DNA from: Pseudovibrio sp000156235
Lineage (GTDB): Bacteria > Pseudomonadota > Alphaproteobacteria > Rhizobiales > Stappiaceae
Reading direction: 5' to 3'
Assembly: GCF_000156235.1 (NCBI RefSeq)
Contig: NZ_DS996817.1
Span: forward strand, 52,893-116,892
DNA: 64,000 bases
Position 1 is the first letter of the stretch. Every line of letters begins with the position of its first letter. The notes under the pieces are model-generated. The model made no database searches. It saw only the letters and a list, made by a program, of their open reading frames with translations, and had not been told where the DNA came from. Below, one piece after another: positions 53,582 to 61,458 of this stretch. The translations under genes were made by a program, and so were the position numbers.

Positions 53582-54583
53582 ATGAAATCCATCAAAACCA
53601 TCGCTGCAACCGCAGTATTGGCAGCAGCAATGAGCACAACTGCTATGGCAGCGGACTTTAAACCTGCAGTTATCTTTGACATGGGCGGTAAGTTCGACAA
53701 GTCATTCAACGAAGCTGCTTACAATGGTGCTGAGGCTTTCAAGGCTGAAACCGGTATCGAATATCGCGAATTTGAGATCTCCAACGCTTCCCAGCGTGAG
53801 CAGGCTCTTCGCAACTTTGCTCGCCGCGGCATGAACCCAATCGTCGCAATGGGCTTCGCACAAGCAGCTCCAGTTGAAAAAGTTGCTAAAGAATTCCCAG
53901 ATGTAAACTTTGCAATCATCGACTCCGTTGTTGATCTGCCAAACGTTCGCTCTGTTGTCTTTAAAGAGCAGGAAGGTTCTTACCTTGTAGGTATGATGGC
54001 AATGCTCGCTTCCCAGACCGGCAAGATCGGCTTCGTGGGCGGCATGGACATTCCGCTGATCTCCAAGTTCTCCTGTGGCTACAAGCAGGGCGCACTGACC
54101 ACCAACAAAGACGGTGAAGTGTTCGCTAATATGACTGGTACTACTCCAGCTGCATGGAACGACCCAGTTAAAGGCGGTGAGCTTGCTAAGTCTCACTTCG
54201 CACGTGGCGCAGACGTGATCTTCGCTGCTGCTGGTGGCACCGGTCTTGGTGTTCTTCAGGCTGCTGTTGATGAAGACAAGAAGTTCATCGGCGTTGACTC
54301 CAACCAGAACCACCTGGCTCCAGGCAAAGTGCTGACCTCCATGGTTAAGCGCGTTGACGTCGCTGTTGCAAACGCATTCATGGATGCGAAAGAAGGCAAG
54401 TTCACCACCGGCATCCAGTCTCTTGGTCTTGCTGAAGACGGTGTTGGCTACGCAATGGACGAAAACAACGCTCCACTGGTTAGCGAAGAGATGAAAGCAG
54501 CTGTTGAAGCAGCTCGCGCAGACATCATCGCAGGCAAAATCACCGTTCATGACTACATGAGCGACATGTCCTGCCCATACTAA
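53582..54583 (+). CDS. BMP-family ABC transporter substrate-binding protein
   Basis: A 333-residue periplasmic binding protein of the BMP (PnrA/Med-like) family, which usually binds nucleosides. Signal peptide MKSIKTIAATAVLAAAMSTTAMAA; body with PAVIFDMGGKFDKSFNEAAYNGAEAF, SVVFKEQEGSYLVGMMAMLAS, IGFVGGMDIPLISKF and FIGVDSNQNHLAPGKVLTSMVKR, all standard for the family. Start ATG 53582, seven bases after GGAGG. Its permease and ATPase genes are not adjacent. Codon use is strongly biased, suggesting high expression. A perfect terminator follows. Confidence 0.93.
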   Translation: MKSIKTIAATAVLAAAMSTTAMAADFKPAVIFDMGGKFDKSFNEAAYNGAEAFKAETGIEYREFEISNASQREQALRNFARRGMNPIVAMGFAQAAPVEKVAKEFPDVNFAIIDSVVDLPNVRSVVFKEQEGSYLVGMMAMLASQTGKIGFVGGMDIPLISKFSCGYKQGALTTNKDGEVFANMTGTTPAAWNDPVKGGELAKSHFARGADVIFAAAGGTGLGVLQAAVDEDKKFIGVDSNQNHLAPGKVLTSMVKRVDVAVANAFMDAKEGKFTTGIQSLGLAEDGVGYAMDENNAPLVSEEMKAAVEAARADIIAGKITVHDYMSDMSCPY

Positions 54584-54617
54584 GATCTCTTAGTATGCTG
54601 GCTTAGGTCAGATTTCG

Positions 54618-54650
54618 GCCCCTGCCTGAACTTCAGGCAGGGGCTTTTTT
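54618..54650 (+). terminator. Terminator after the BMP-family gene
   Basis: Perfect 13-bp stem GCCCCTGCCTGAA (54618-54630) / TTCAGGCAGGGGC (54632-54644) with a single-base formal loop, followed by six T residues. Confidence 0.92.
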
Positions 54651-54655
54651 ATTGC

Positions 54656-56077
54656 CTAGCCAACCATTGGACGTGGTGTTTGATTGCTGCCCAGCTGATC
54701 TATGGAGTCTTTCAGCAAGGATATGGCATCCTCAAAGTGAGCGTCCTGCGCGATGGTTGAAAGACTGATGCGCAGTGCGTTGGTATCTGTGCGCGGTGCG
54801 GCCTGAAAATGGCTATGAGACAGCACCTCAACCCCACGCAAAAGCGCAGCCTGCTCCACCAACTCTGCATTTTGCTGCTCCGGCAACTGCATCCATGTAA
54901 ACAGCTTTTCCTCACCGCCTTGCAGCGTGACTCCCGGGAACATCGCCTTGAGGGCATGGTAGCGGCGTTTTAGAAGATCCCGCTTTATCTGCAGTGTTGT
55001 TTGCAGCTCTCCACCCATGATCCATCTGGAAACGATCTCCACGTTGAGCGGAGAGGCCATCCATGTGCTTTCGCCAATGGCGTTTGCAAAGGCTGTTTTG
55101 ACGTTGTTTGGAACATGGATATAGCCGGTCCGAAGACCTGCGGACATAACCTTGGACGGTGAACCAATCAGCACGGTGCTTTCTGGCAGGAGTTCCAGAA
55201 AACTCTCCTGCTTTTGCGATATGAAAGGCGTATAGGGATCGTCTTCAATGACGGTGAGATTGTGCCTCTCAATGACGGCGGCCAGCCTTTGTCGCTCTTT
55301 GCTGGTCATCGTGTGGGTGGTTGGGTTCTGAGCGTTCGGAATGAGGAAGACACCGCGAATATCGTGTTTACTGCAAGCGTCCTCCAATGCATCTGCAGAC
55401 ATTGCCCCCATATGGCCGTTTGCATCACACTCCGCATCAATCGGCACAATCTGAAGCCCCAGAGCTGGCAGGACAGACAGAATGGGTGGGTAGATCATTG
55501 CATCAACTGCGATGGCGTCTCCGCGGTTGAACATGGCTTGCAGAGCAATCTGAATGCCGTGCTGAGCGCCACAGGTGACAAGTGTTTGGCTGGGCCTGGC
55601 AGGTGCCCCATAAAACTCAGAGAGGAAGTGTGCGCCAATCTCACGATGCTGCGGCGTGCCCTCTGACGGGCCATATTCGTTGAGCGAGTTGACGAGCGGA
55701 TCTTCACTCAGTTCACGCAGCATGCTGCCCAGATCCGGATTCAGGTGCGCCATCCCTAAATTGCGAGCAAGATCATAGCTCTGGATGCCTTCTGTGTTGG
55801 GCATTAGACTCAGCGGGGAGTGCGTGCTGCTGGTTTTGGCGATGTACGTGCCCCTGCCCGTTTCACCGCGCACCAGTTTCCTACGCTCTGCCTCAGCATA
55901 GGCACGGGTGATTGTACCAAGCGTCACACCAAGCTGGTAAGCCAGCTCGCGTTGCGGCGGCAGGCGATCACCTTCCACAAGGCGGCCTGTCAGGATGTCG
56001 TGTTCCAAAGCCGTTGCAATGCTTAGGTATTTTGGGGAGATGAGCTTGTTTGGGTCAGGCTTCCACATTGTATTCAT
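54656..56077 (-). CDS. MocR/PdxR-type GntR regulator with aminotransferase domain
   Basis: A 473-residue MocR-family regulator: N-terminal GntR winged HTH (SIATALEHDILTGRLVEGDRLPPQRELAYQLGVTLGTITRAYAEAERRKLV) and a fold-type I aminotransferase domain, with the PLP-lysine region IGSPSKVMSAGLRTGYI and the ligand motifs IEDDPYTPF and NAQNPTTHTM. It is divergent from a LysE-family exporter gene with a gap of about 80 bases and probably regulates it. The PLP-bound effector may be an amino acid. Confidence 0.92.
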   Translation of the reverse strand: MNTMWKPDPNKLISPKYLSIATALEHDILTGRLVEGDRLPPQRELAYQLGVTLGTITRAYAEAERRKLVRGETGRGTYIAKTSSTHSPLSLMPNTEGIQSYDLARNLGMAHLNPDLGSMLRELSEDPLVNSLNEYGPSEGTPQHREIGAHFLSEFYGAPARPSQTLVTCGAQHGIQIALQAMFNRGDAIAVDAMIYPPILSVLPALGLQIVPIDAECDANGHMGAMSADALEDACSKHDIRGVFLIPNAQNPTTHTMTSKERQRLAAVIERHNLTVIEDDPYTPFISQKQESFLELLPESTVLIGSPSKVMSAGLRTGYIHVPNNVKTAFANAIGESTWMASPLNVEIVSRWIMGGELQTTLQIKRDLLKRRYHALKAMFPGVTLQGGEEKLFTWMQLPEQQNAELVEQAALLRGVEVLSHSHFQAAPRTDTNALRISLSTIAQDAHFEDAISLLKDSIDQLGSNQTPRPMVG

Positions 56078-56159
56078 AACAATAAAGCAATTGATAGATA
56101 CGATCGATACAATAACTTAGCACGCTGTGTAGATTGTATCAATTGACTGGAATGACAAT

Positions 56160-56756
56160 ATGGATTGGGCATCACTCAGCGCCTTTGCGATTTTTGTAGC
56201 CATTATGACCGGCACACCGGGACCGGGAAACCTGACCTTCATGGCAATTGGCGCCAGCGCCGGTTATCGCACCGCCTTTCCGGTTATTGTTGCGGCGGAG
56301 ATCGGTAGCCTTGTGCTGAACCTATGTGTGGCCTTTGGGTTGGGGCAGCTGATGGCACGCGGTGGCCCGTTGGTTACATTCTTCAAGTTCGCGTCTATGG
56401 CTTACATGACTTATCTGGCATGGCGCATCGTGCAGCTGAACATCAAGCCGAAGGGCGAAGTCAGCTTGCCAACCTTCTGGGAAGGTTTGCTCATTCATCC
56501 ACTTAGCCCGAAAACATGGGCCATGAGCCTTGTGGCGTTCACAAGCTTCTTCGCAGCAAATGGTATGGGGCTTTATGAAAACGCCGCGATCCTGACCGCC
56601 GGGTTCCTGATTGGCGGCATGATCTCTCACAGCATGTGGGCGATGGTTGGGGTTTCAATTCTGAAGGTGATCGGAGAAGGAACCTTGATGCGCGGCATTA
56701 CGATTGCCATGGCTGTTGCGATGCTTGCCGCCACTGCATGGTCTCTGCTTCTTTGA
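56160..56756 (+). CDS. LysE-family amino-acid exporter
   Basis: A 198-residue inner-membrane protein of the LysE/RhtB superfamily with six hydrophobic segments. Signatures include ATMTGTPGPGNLTFMAIGASAGYRTAFP (the GPGN motif), the FKFASMAYMTYLAWRI helix and NPKTW-like SPKTWAMSL. It likely exports a basic or other amino acid and is divergently paired with the MocR-type regulator, a common arrangement. Confidence 0.9.
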   Translation: MDWASLSAFAIFVAIMTGTPGPGNLTFMAIGASAGYRTAFPVIVAAEIGSLVLNLCVAFGLGQLMARGGPLVTFFKFASMAYMTYLAWRIVQLNIKPKGEVSLPTFWEGLLIHPLSPKTWAMSLVAFTSFFAANGMGLYENAAILTAGFLIGGMISHSMWAMVGVSILKVIGEGTLMRGITIAMAVAMLAATAWSLLL

Positions 56757-56761
56757 TGATA

Positions 56762-57724
56762 TCACTGGTGGCGTGATGCAAGCGCTGCCAGTGTACCTTC
56801 CAGAATACGCTCCATTTTCGTGCGGTCGGCTTGCTCCATGATGCCGATGATTGGAGCCTGTGTTTTGCCTTCGTGATCCAGAATGGTTGCGCCGCGGGCA
56901 AACTCACCGCCGGTTTCCACCAGAACGCCGCAGACAATTGTTCTGGCGATCACTTCCGGATCCAACAGGGCCGCAGCCGCCAGAGGATCGGGCAGGATGA
57001 GCAGATCTTCGTGATACCAGGTCTGACCACGCTGGCGCATGAAAGCGCACATATGCTCAGCAAATTTGGCGGGGATCGTATCGCCCAGACGATCAAAGAT
57101 GCCATCAACCACATCCCCTGGGAGGGCATCATGAAGGCTAGGCTCCCACGGGATCATGGTTGTGTTAACCGCCTGTGAAAGCACCATTTTGGCGGCTTCC
57201 GGATCGCATAGAATATTGAACTCAGCTGCAGGTGTGACGTTGCCTCTGCCATGACAAGTGCCGCCCATTGTCCATATACGGTCTATCCCTGCTCCCAGGT
57301 CCGGTTCTTCTCGCAGCACCTCTGCCAGATTGGTCAGCGGTCCAATGGTCAGGATCTGGAGTTTGGGACCACCAAGCTCAGCTTTTCGCAGGACATCTCT
57401 CAGCGCATTATGGGCTGTTTCACCTGAAGGTTTAAGCAGATGCTGTGGGCGCTCGACACCGCCTAAGCCATCTTGACCATGCACATAAACAGCATCAATC
57501 CGTTCACCAACGGTGGGATCAGACGCACCTTTGTGGACGGGAATGTCTGCATTGCAGATGGCCAGCGTATCCAGAATGTTTTGCGTGGCTTGTTCTACAT
57601 CCACATTGCCAAATGTGGTGGTGATGAAGTCGATCTTCTTACCAGCGCCGATCAGCATCATGAGTGCGATGGCATCATCAATGCCGCCATCCGTGTCCAC
57701 TGCAAAAACAAAGTTATCCGGCAC
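56762..57724 (-). CDS. Inosine/uridine-preferring nucleoside hydrolase family protein
   Basis: A 320-residue nucleoside N-ribohydrolase (IUNH family). The calcium-site motif VDTDGGIDDAIA (D10, D16, D17) is at the N-terminus, with the later TIGPLTNLAEVL, GTCHGRGNVTPAAEFNILCDPEAA and the HDALP region typical of the fold. Start taken as the GTG at 57724, seven bases after GGGAGAG; a GTG 18 bases upstream lacks such a site. The leader looks like a TPP riboswitch, hinting that the substrate could be a thiamine-related nucleoside. Confidence 0.9.
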   Translation of the reverse strand: MPDNFVFAVDTDGGIDDAIALMMLIGAGKKIDFITTTFGNVDVEQATQNILDTLAICNADIPVHKGASDPTVGERIDAVYVHGQDGLGGVERPQHLLKPSGETAHNALRDVLRKAELGGPKLQILTIGPLTNLAEVLREEPDLGAGIDRIWTMGGTCHGRGNVTPAAEFNILCDPEAAKMVLSQAVNTTMIPWEPSLHDALPGDVVDGIFDRLGDTIPAKFAEHMCAFMRQRGQTWYHEDLLILPDPLAAAALLDPEVIARTIVCGVLVETGGEFARGATILDHEGKTQAPIIGIMEQADRTKMERILEGTLAALASRHQ

Positions 57725-57740
57725 GTCACTCTCCCGGCAC

Positions 57741-57815
57741 ACCTAACTGGCAACGCATATCCATCAATCAGGTTCAGTTTCAGCATTCTGCATTGGCAGA
57801 CAAGCCCTCGTTTCC
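57741..57815 (-). promoter_or_regulatory. TPP-riboswitch-like leader before the nucleoside hydrolase
   Basis: On the minus strand the leader has TGAACCTGAT (57767-57776), the 3' signature of the TPP aptamer, followed by GGATA and GCCAG then AGG, and preceded by GCTGAAA (57778-57784) and a TCTGC/GCAGA stem as in P3. The P2 strand is not evident and a few bases are inserted near L5, so it is a variant or degenerate aptamer. The ribosome site follows about 10 bases later. Confidence 0.4.
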
Positions 57816-57919
57816 GCGGTCTTGATGCCAAACAGCCGACTTCATTGTGCTGCGAAGCATATCACGAAGGGTTACTGAAATGATTTATCCGCGATTTAGC
57901 AATCTGAAGCCTTCTTGCG

Positions 57920-57940
57920 ATATCCCCCTAGGGGGGATAT
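57920..57940. promoter_or_regulatory. Palindromic metal-repressor operator
   Basis: Near-perfect palindrome: ATATCCCCC then TA then GGGGGGATAT, immediately before the repressor gene. C/G tracts flanked by AT are the hallmark of RcnR/DmeR/NreA operators. A half-site TAGGGGGATATA recurs after the repressor stop, ahead of the MFS gene. Confidence 0.75.
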
Positions 57941-57949
57941 AAGCGAGTC

Positions 57950-58228
57950 ATGACTGAGAAGCATACACACCAATCCCATCCGGGAATTGTTAATCGTCTG
58001 AAACGCGCCAATGGGCATCTGCGCTCAATCATAGACATGATTGAGGATGGTCGACCTTGCGTGGAAATAGCCCAACAACTTCATGCAGTTGAGAAAGCTG
58101 TAATGCAGGCGAAAAAGACCCTGATCTACGATCACCTCGACCACTGCCTTGATGATGCAGTCGACAATCCGGAAGCAAATTCCGAGCAAACGATTGAAGA
58201 GTTCAAGGCAATCTCCCGTTACCTGTAG
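57950..58228 (+). CDS. Metal-sensing repressor, DmeR/NreA (RcnR-CsoR) family
   Basis: A 92-residue all-helical DUF156 repressor. The His-rich N-terminus (H5, H7, H10), C37 in EDGRPCVEI, H62 and the DHLDHC segment (H65, C66) match nickel/cobalt-type sensors of the DmeR/NreA branch more than the copper CsoR fingerprint. Such proteins release DNA when the metal binds. It overlies its own operator and is followed 47 bases later by an MFS gene with a His-rich tail, so it probably controls that exporter. Confidence 0.88.
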   Translation: MTEKHTHQSHPGIVNRLKRANGHLRSIIDMIEDGRPCVEIAQQLHAVEKAVMQAKKTLIYDHLDHCLDDAVDNPEANSEQTIEEFKAISRYL

Positions 58229-58275
58229 GGGGATATACTAAACTCAAGAAAACAAGAAGCCAAAGGAGTTTCCGC

Positions 58276-59595
58276 GTGCTTTCCGTACTCGCGAACCGTA
58301 CCTACCGCCACCTGTTTCTTGCCCAAGTTATTGCACTGTTCGGTACTGGCCTCGCCACTGTCGCGCTGAGCCTGCTTGCGTTTTACATCGCCGGAGATGA
58401 AGCTGGCTCAGTGCTTGGAACCGCCTTTGCGATCAAGATGATTGCTTATGTTGGGCTGGCTCCCATCGCTGCGGCTTTTGTTGAGCGTCTGCCACGGCGT
58501 GCTGTGCTTGTGGGGCTAGACCTTATCCGTGCAGCGGTTGCGCTCGCACTGCCTTTCGTGACTGAGATCTGGCAGATCTACGTGCTCATCTTTGTGCTGC
58601 AATCGGCTTCGGCTGCGTTCACGCCTAGCTTTCAGGCGGTTATTCCAGACGTTTTGCCAGAAGAGAAAGACTATACAAACGCCCTCTCTCTCAGCCGACT
58701 TGCCTATGATCTGGAGAACCTGCTGAGCCCGACGATTGCGGCTGGATTGCTGCTGGTGATCAACTTCCATGGGTTGTTTGGCGGCACGGTGATTGGCTTC
58801 CTCGCTTCTGCTGCGCTTGTTGTATCCGTAACCTTGCCCAAGCTGAAGCCGATTGAGAACCAGCGCACAGTGAAGCGCATTACACAGGGAACACGTATCT
58901 ATCTGAGCACCCCTCGCCTGCGCGGCATGCTGGCTGTTTATCTGGCCGTTGCTGCAGGTGGTGCCATGGTGATTGTGAACACCGTGGTGATTGTGCAAGG
59001 CACGTTTGGGCTGCAAGCTGATGATGTTGCCATTGCTCTGGCTTGCTTTGGGGCGGGCTCCATGATCACAGCACTTAGCCTGCCGAAGGTGCTGGAACGC
59101 TTCAAAGACCGGAGTGTGATGATCCTTGGCGCCAGCGTAATGGCCGTGTGTCTGAGCTTTGGTTTTCTTCTGAGCAGCTTTACGCAGTTGTTGCCGCTCT
59201 GGTTCCTGATGGGGCTTGGTTACTCTGCAGCGCAGACGCCCTCAGGCCGTGTTTTGCGACGGTCAGCAACAGGGAGTGATCTGCCTTCCGTGTTTGCCAG
59301 TCAGTTTGCTTTGAGCCATGTGTGTTGGCTGGTTGGATACCCGTTGGCAGGCTGGGTTGGTTCCAGCTTTGGTATTCCCACCAGTTTTCTTTCCATGGCG
59401 GCTCTGGCGTGGATCAGCGTGTTTACTGCCATGGTGCTATGGCCAAGCAAAGATGCGCAAAAGCTGCGTCATAGCCACGAAGACCTGCCAGACAATGACC
59501 CGCACTGGGCCAAAGGCGTCGACAAAGTGGGGAAGAGTCACGTGCACGAGTTCAAGATTGACGACCTGCACACTCGATGGCCGAGCAGCTTGTAA
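58276..59595 (+). CDS. MFS transporter, probable nickel/cobalt exporter
   Basis: A 439-residue major facilitator with about 12 membrane segments. The C-terminal cytosolic tail of about 45 residues holds six histidines (SHED, DPHW, KSHVHEF, DDLH), reminiscent of the NreB nickel-resistance exporter. Start is a GTG with AAAGGAG eight bases upstream. Context with the DmeR/NreA-type repressor and its operator half-site supports metal efflux; the metal is not determined. Confidence 0.87.
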   Translation: MLSVLANRTYRHLFLAQVIALFGTGLATVALSLLAFYIAGDEAGSVLGTAFAIKMIAYVGLAPIAAAFVERLPRRAVLVGLDLIRAAVALALPFVTEIWQIYVLIFVLQSASAAFTPSFQAVIPDVLPEEKDYTNALSLSRLAYDLENLLSPTIAAGLLLVINFHGLFGGTVIGFLASAALVVSVTLPKLKPIENQRTVKRITQGTRIYLSTPRLRGMLAVYLAVAAGGAMVIVNTVVIVQGTFGLQADDVAIALACFGAGSMITALSLPKVLERFKDRSVMILGASVMAVCLSFGFLLSSFTQLLPLWFLMGLGYSAAQTPSGRVLRRSATGSDLPSVFASQFALSHVCWLVGYPLAGWVGSSFGIPTSFLSMAALAWISVFTAMVLWPSKDAQKLRHSHEDLPDNDPHWAKGVDKVGKSHVHEFKIDDLHTRWPSSL

Positions 59596-59608
59596 GGCCT
59601 ATCAGAGA

Positions 59609-60367
59609 TCAGATACGGCCCAGACGCATTGCGATGGGCCAACTGATTTTGCAGCGTTCTTGCGGGTCCCCCCAAAGGCCTGCAAGCTCTTTGGCAAAGC
59701 TGTCCGTCAGGTTTGCTTTACCTTCCTTGGCTGCCGCTTTCACTGATGACCATGTGCGGACGTAGCCGAGAAACTGCTCCAGTGACCAATCTCGCTCAAT
59801 GGACATTGCCGGGTAGCTTAGCTCCTCAAAAGGGAAGTCAAAACTGGCATAGCCATTGTCGACATGTTGGCGCTCTGGTGGCCAGTAAGGGCCGATTTCA
59901 TCGTAGTAGAACTGGCGGAAGCGATCGTTGCATTTAGCATTGTCTATGGAAAGCACACCGTAACTGACAAGCGCCAGTACGCAACTGGGAGCGGCGATAC
60001 GTCTGGCTTCCTGATAAAAACTCTGCAGATCAAACCAGTGGGCTGCTTGTGCTGCTACGATCAGATCAACGCTCGTGCCTTCCGCCGAGCACCGCTCAGC
60101 GGGTTCTACGGCAAAGCGGATGTTTGGAACAGCTGCTGCATTTTCAATCTGAGAAGCGCTGACGTCGGTGGCTAGGACTTGCTGGAAGTGTCTGGCAATC
60201 AAGGCACTGAACTGGCCTGTTCCGCAACCAACATCAACAGCAAGATAGTGGCGCTTACACTGTGCTGCCAGAAACTCGACAAGCTCAGGAGGATAAGTTG
60301 GGCGATACTTCGCGTAATCTTCTCCAGCGTTTTGGAAATGTGATGCGGCTAGATCGTTCTGTGTCAT
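59609..60367 (-). CDS. Class I SAM-dependent methyltransferase
   Basis: A 252-residue methyltransferase (Methyltransf_11 type): motif I AVDVGCGTGQFSALI, ATDVSASQI, SVDLIVAAQAAHWFD as motif with the catalytic-region aspartate, and a C-terminal helical cap. It resembles small-molecule methylases such as the YafE/trans-aconitate-type group. Substrate unknown. It lies alone on the minus strand, convergent with the MFS gene. Confidence 0.88.
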   Translation of the reverse strand: MTQNDLAASHFQNAGEDYAKYRPTYPPELVEFLAAQCKRHYLAVDVGCGTGQFSALIARHFQQVLATDVSASQIENAAAVPNIRFAVEPAERCSAEGTSVDLIVAAQAAHWFDLQSFYQEARRIAAPSCVLALVSYGVLSIDNAKCNDRFRQFYYDEIGPYWPPERQHVDNGYASFDFPFEELSYPAMSIERDWSLEQFLGYVRTWSSVKAAAKEGKANLTDSFAKELAGLWGDPQERCKISWPIAMRLGRI

Positions 60368-60402
60368 GTGCGAGCCTCCCCTATTGCCGATAAGAGACTA
60401 AC

Positions 60403-60433
60403 AAAAAACGCGGCCCCGGTAAGGGACCGCGTT
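60403..60433 (-). terminator. Terminator of the OmpA-family gene
   Basis: An 11-base stem with one mismatch around 60407-60433; read on the minus strand, AACGCGGTCCC pairs with GGGGCCGCGTT and is followed by a T-run. Confidence 0.75.
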
Positions 60434-60458
60434 CTAAAACTTTTGCCTGTCTGGCTGA

Positions 60459-61121
60459 TTAGTTCAGTGGAGACAGGATGATTTCTACGCGACGGTTCTG
60501 TGCGCGGCCAGCTTCGGTTGCGTTGGAAGCAATCGGGCTGGTCAGGCCGTAACCTGCTGCGGAGATGCGTGCACCATTGACGCCCTGGTTGAACAGGTAG
60601 TTGCTGACAGAGTCAGCACGGCGCTGGGAAAGCTGCAGGTTAAACTGAGCGGAACCGGTGTTGTCGGTGTGACCGTAAACGTTCAGACGTGTCTGTGGGA
60701 ACTCTTTAGCAACAAGAGCAACACTGTTCAGCACCTGCATTGCGCGGGAAGACAGAGTTGCCTGCCCAACAGCGAAGGTTACGTCGTTTGGCATGTTCAG
60801 AACGATCTGGTTGCCGTTACGGGTTACGGAAACGCCAGAGGACTGAAGCTGCTGACGAAGCTGCGCTTCCTGACGGTCCATGTAGTTGCCGATACCGCCA
60901 CCGATCAGGCCGCCTGCGGCGGCACCAACGAGAGCGCCTTCAACACGTGCACTTTTACCACCAGCGATCGCACCGATGATTGCGCCGGTCGCAGCACCAA
61001 GGCCAGCACCGCCAGCGGTTTTGGAAATGCGGGACTCACCAGTGTACGGGTTGGTTGTGGTACATGCTGCAACGGAAAGGCCGAGAACAATAGCAATCGC
61101 GGCGTGCATCAGTTTTTTCAT
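60459..61121 (-). CDS. OmpA-family outer-membrane lipoprotein (YiaD-like)
   Basis: A 220-residue protein. Lipoprotein signal with lipobox SVAAC (C20 acylated), then a glycine-zipper segment (GAATGAIIGAIAGGKSARVEGALVGAAAGGLIGGGIG) and a C-terminal OmpA domain that binds peptidoglycan (NVYGHTDNTGSAQFNLQLSQRRADSV and GRAQNRRVEIIL). It anchors the outer membrane to the wall and may affect envelope stress. Monocistronic with its own terminator. Confidence 0.93.
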   Translation of the reverse strand: MKKLMHAAIAIVLGLSVAACTTTNPYTGESRISKTAGGAGLGAATGAIIGAIAGGKSARVEGALVGAAAGGLIGGGIGNYMDRQEAQLRQQLQSSGVSVTRNGNQIVLNMPNDVTFAVGQATLSSRAMQVLNSVALVAKEFPQTRLNVYGHTDNTGSAQFNLQLSQRRADSVSNYLFNQGVNGARISAAGYGLTSPIASNATEAGRAQNRRVEIILSPLN

Positions 61122-61458
61122 TTAAAATTCTCACATCGTAATTTTGAGGGTCAGATGAATCGTCGTGAATCTGGCCTCACTTCGAACATTAACCCTATCA
61201 AAAGCCACTGAGCGCCTAATACAAGTGCTCAAGGGGTGAGTGTCCTTGAATTCCACCGGATTTGTCGCTGAAAACAGCCACTTTCTTTAGTTTGTGATAG
61301 CAGTCACAAAAATCATCAATGAATTAAACAAAGCATTTTGACACTCAAAAATTTGCCACAATTTCAGCAAGGCATTTTAAAGCATGCTGTTTAACGCCGT
61401 TTTTTCCTAAAAGGCGAACACTAGAGGAAGCCCAAAACAGATAAGAAGGCGGGGTTCC
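61122..61458. promoter_or_regulatory. Divergent AT-rich intergenic region
   Basis: About 340 bases between the OmpA-family and carboxylesterase genes. TTGACA at 61338-61343 is a possible -35 element for the esterase but no good -10 follows at 16-18 bases. No gene is supported. Confidence 0.35.

Noticed and set aside
53702..54550. 282-codon open frame antisense to the BMP-family gene
   Set aside because: Shadow of a strongly codon-biased gene; no recognisable domain.
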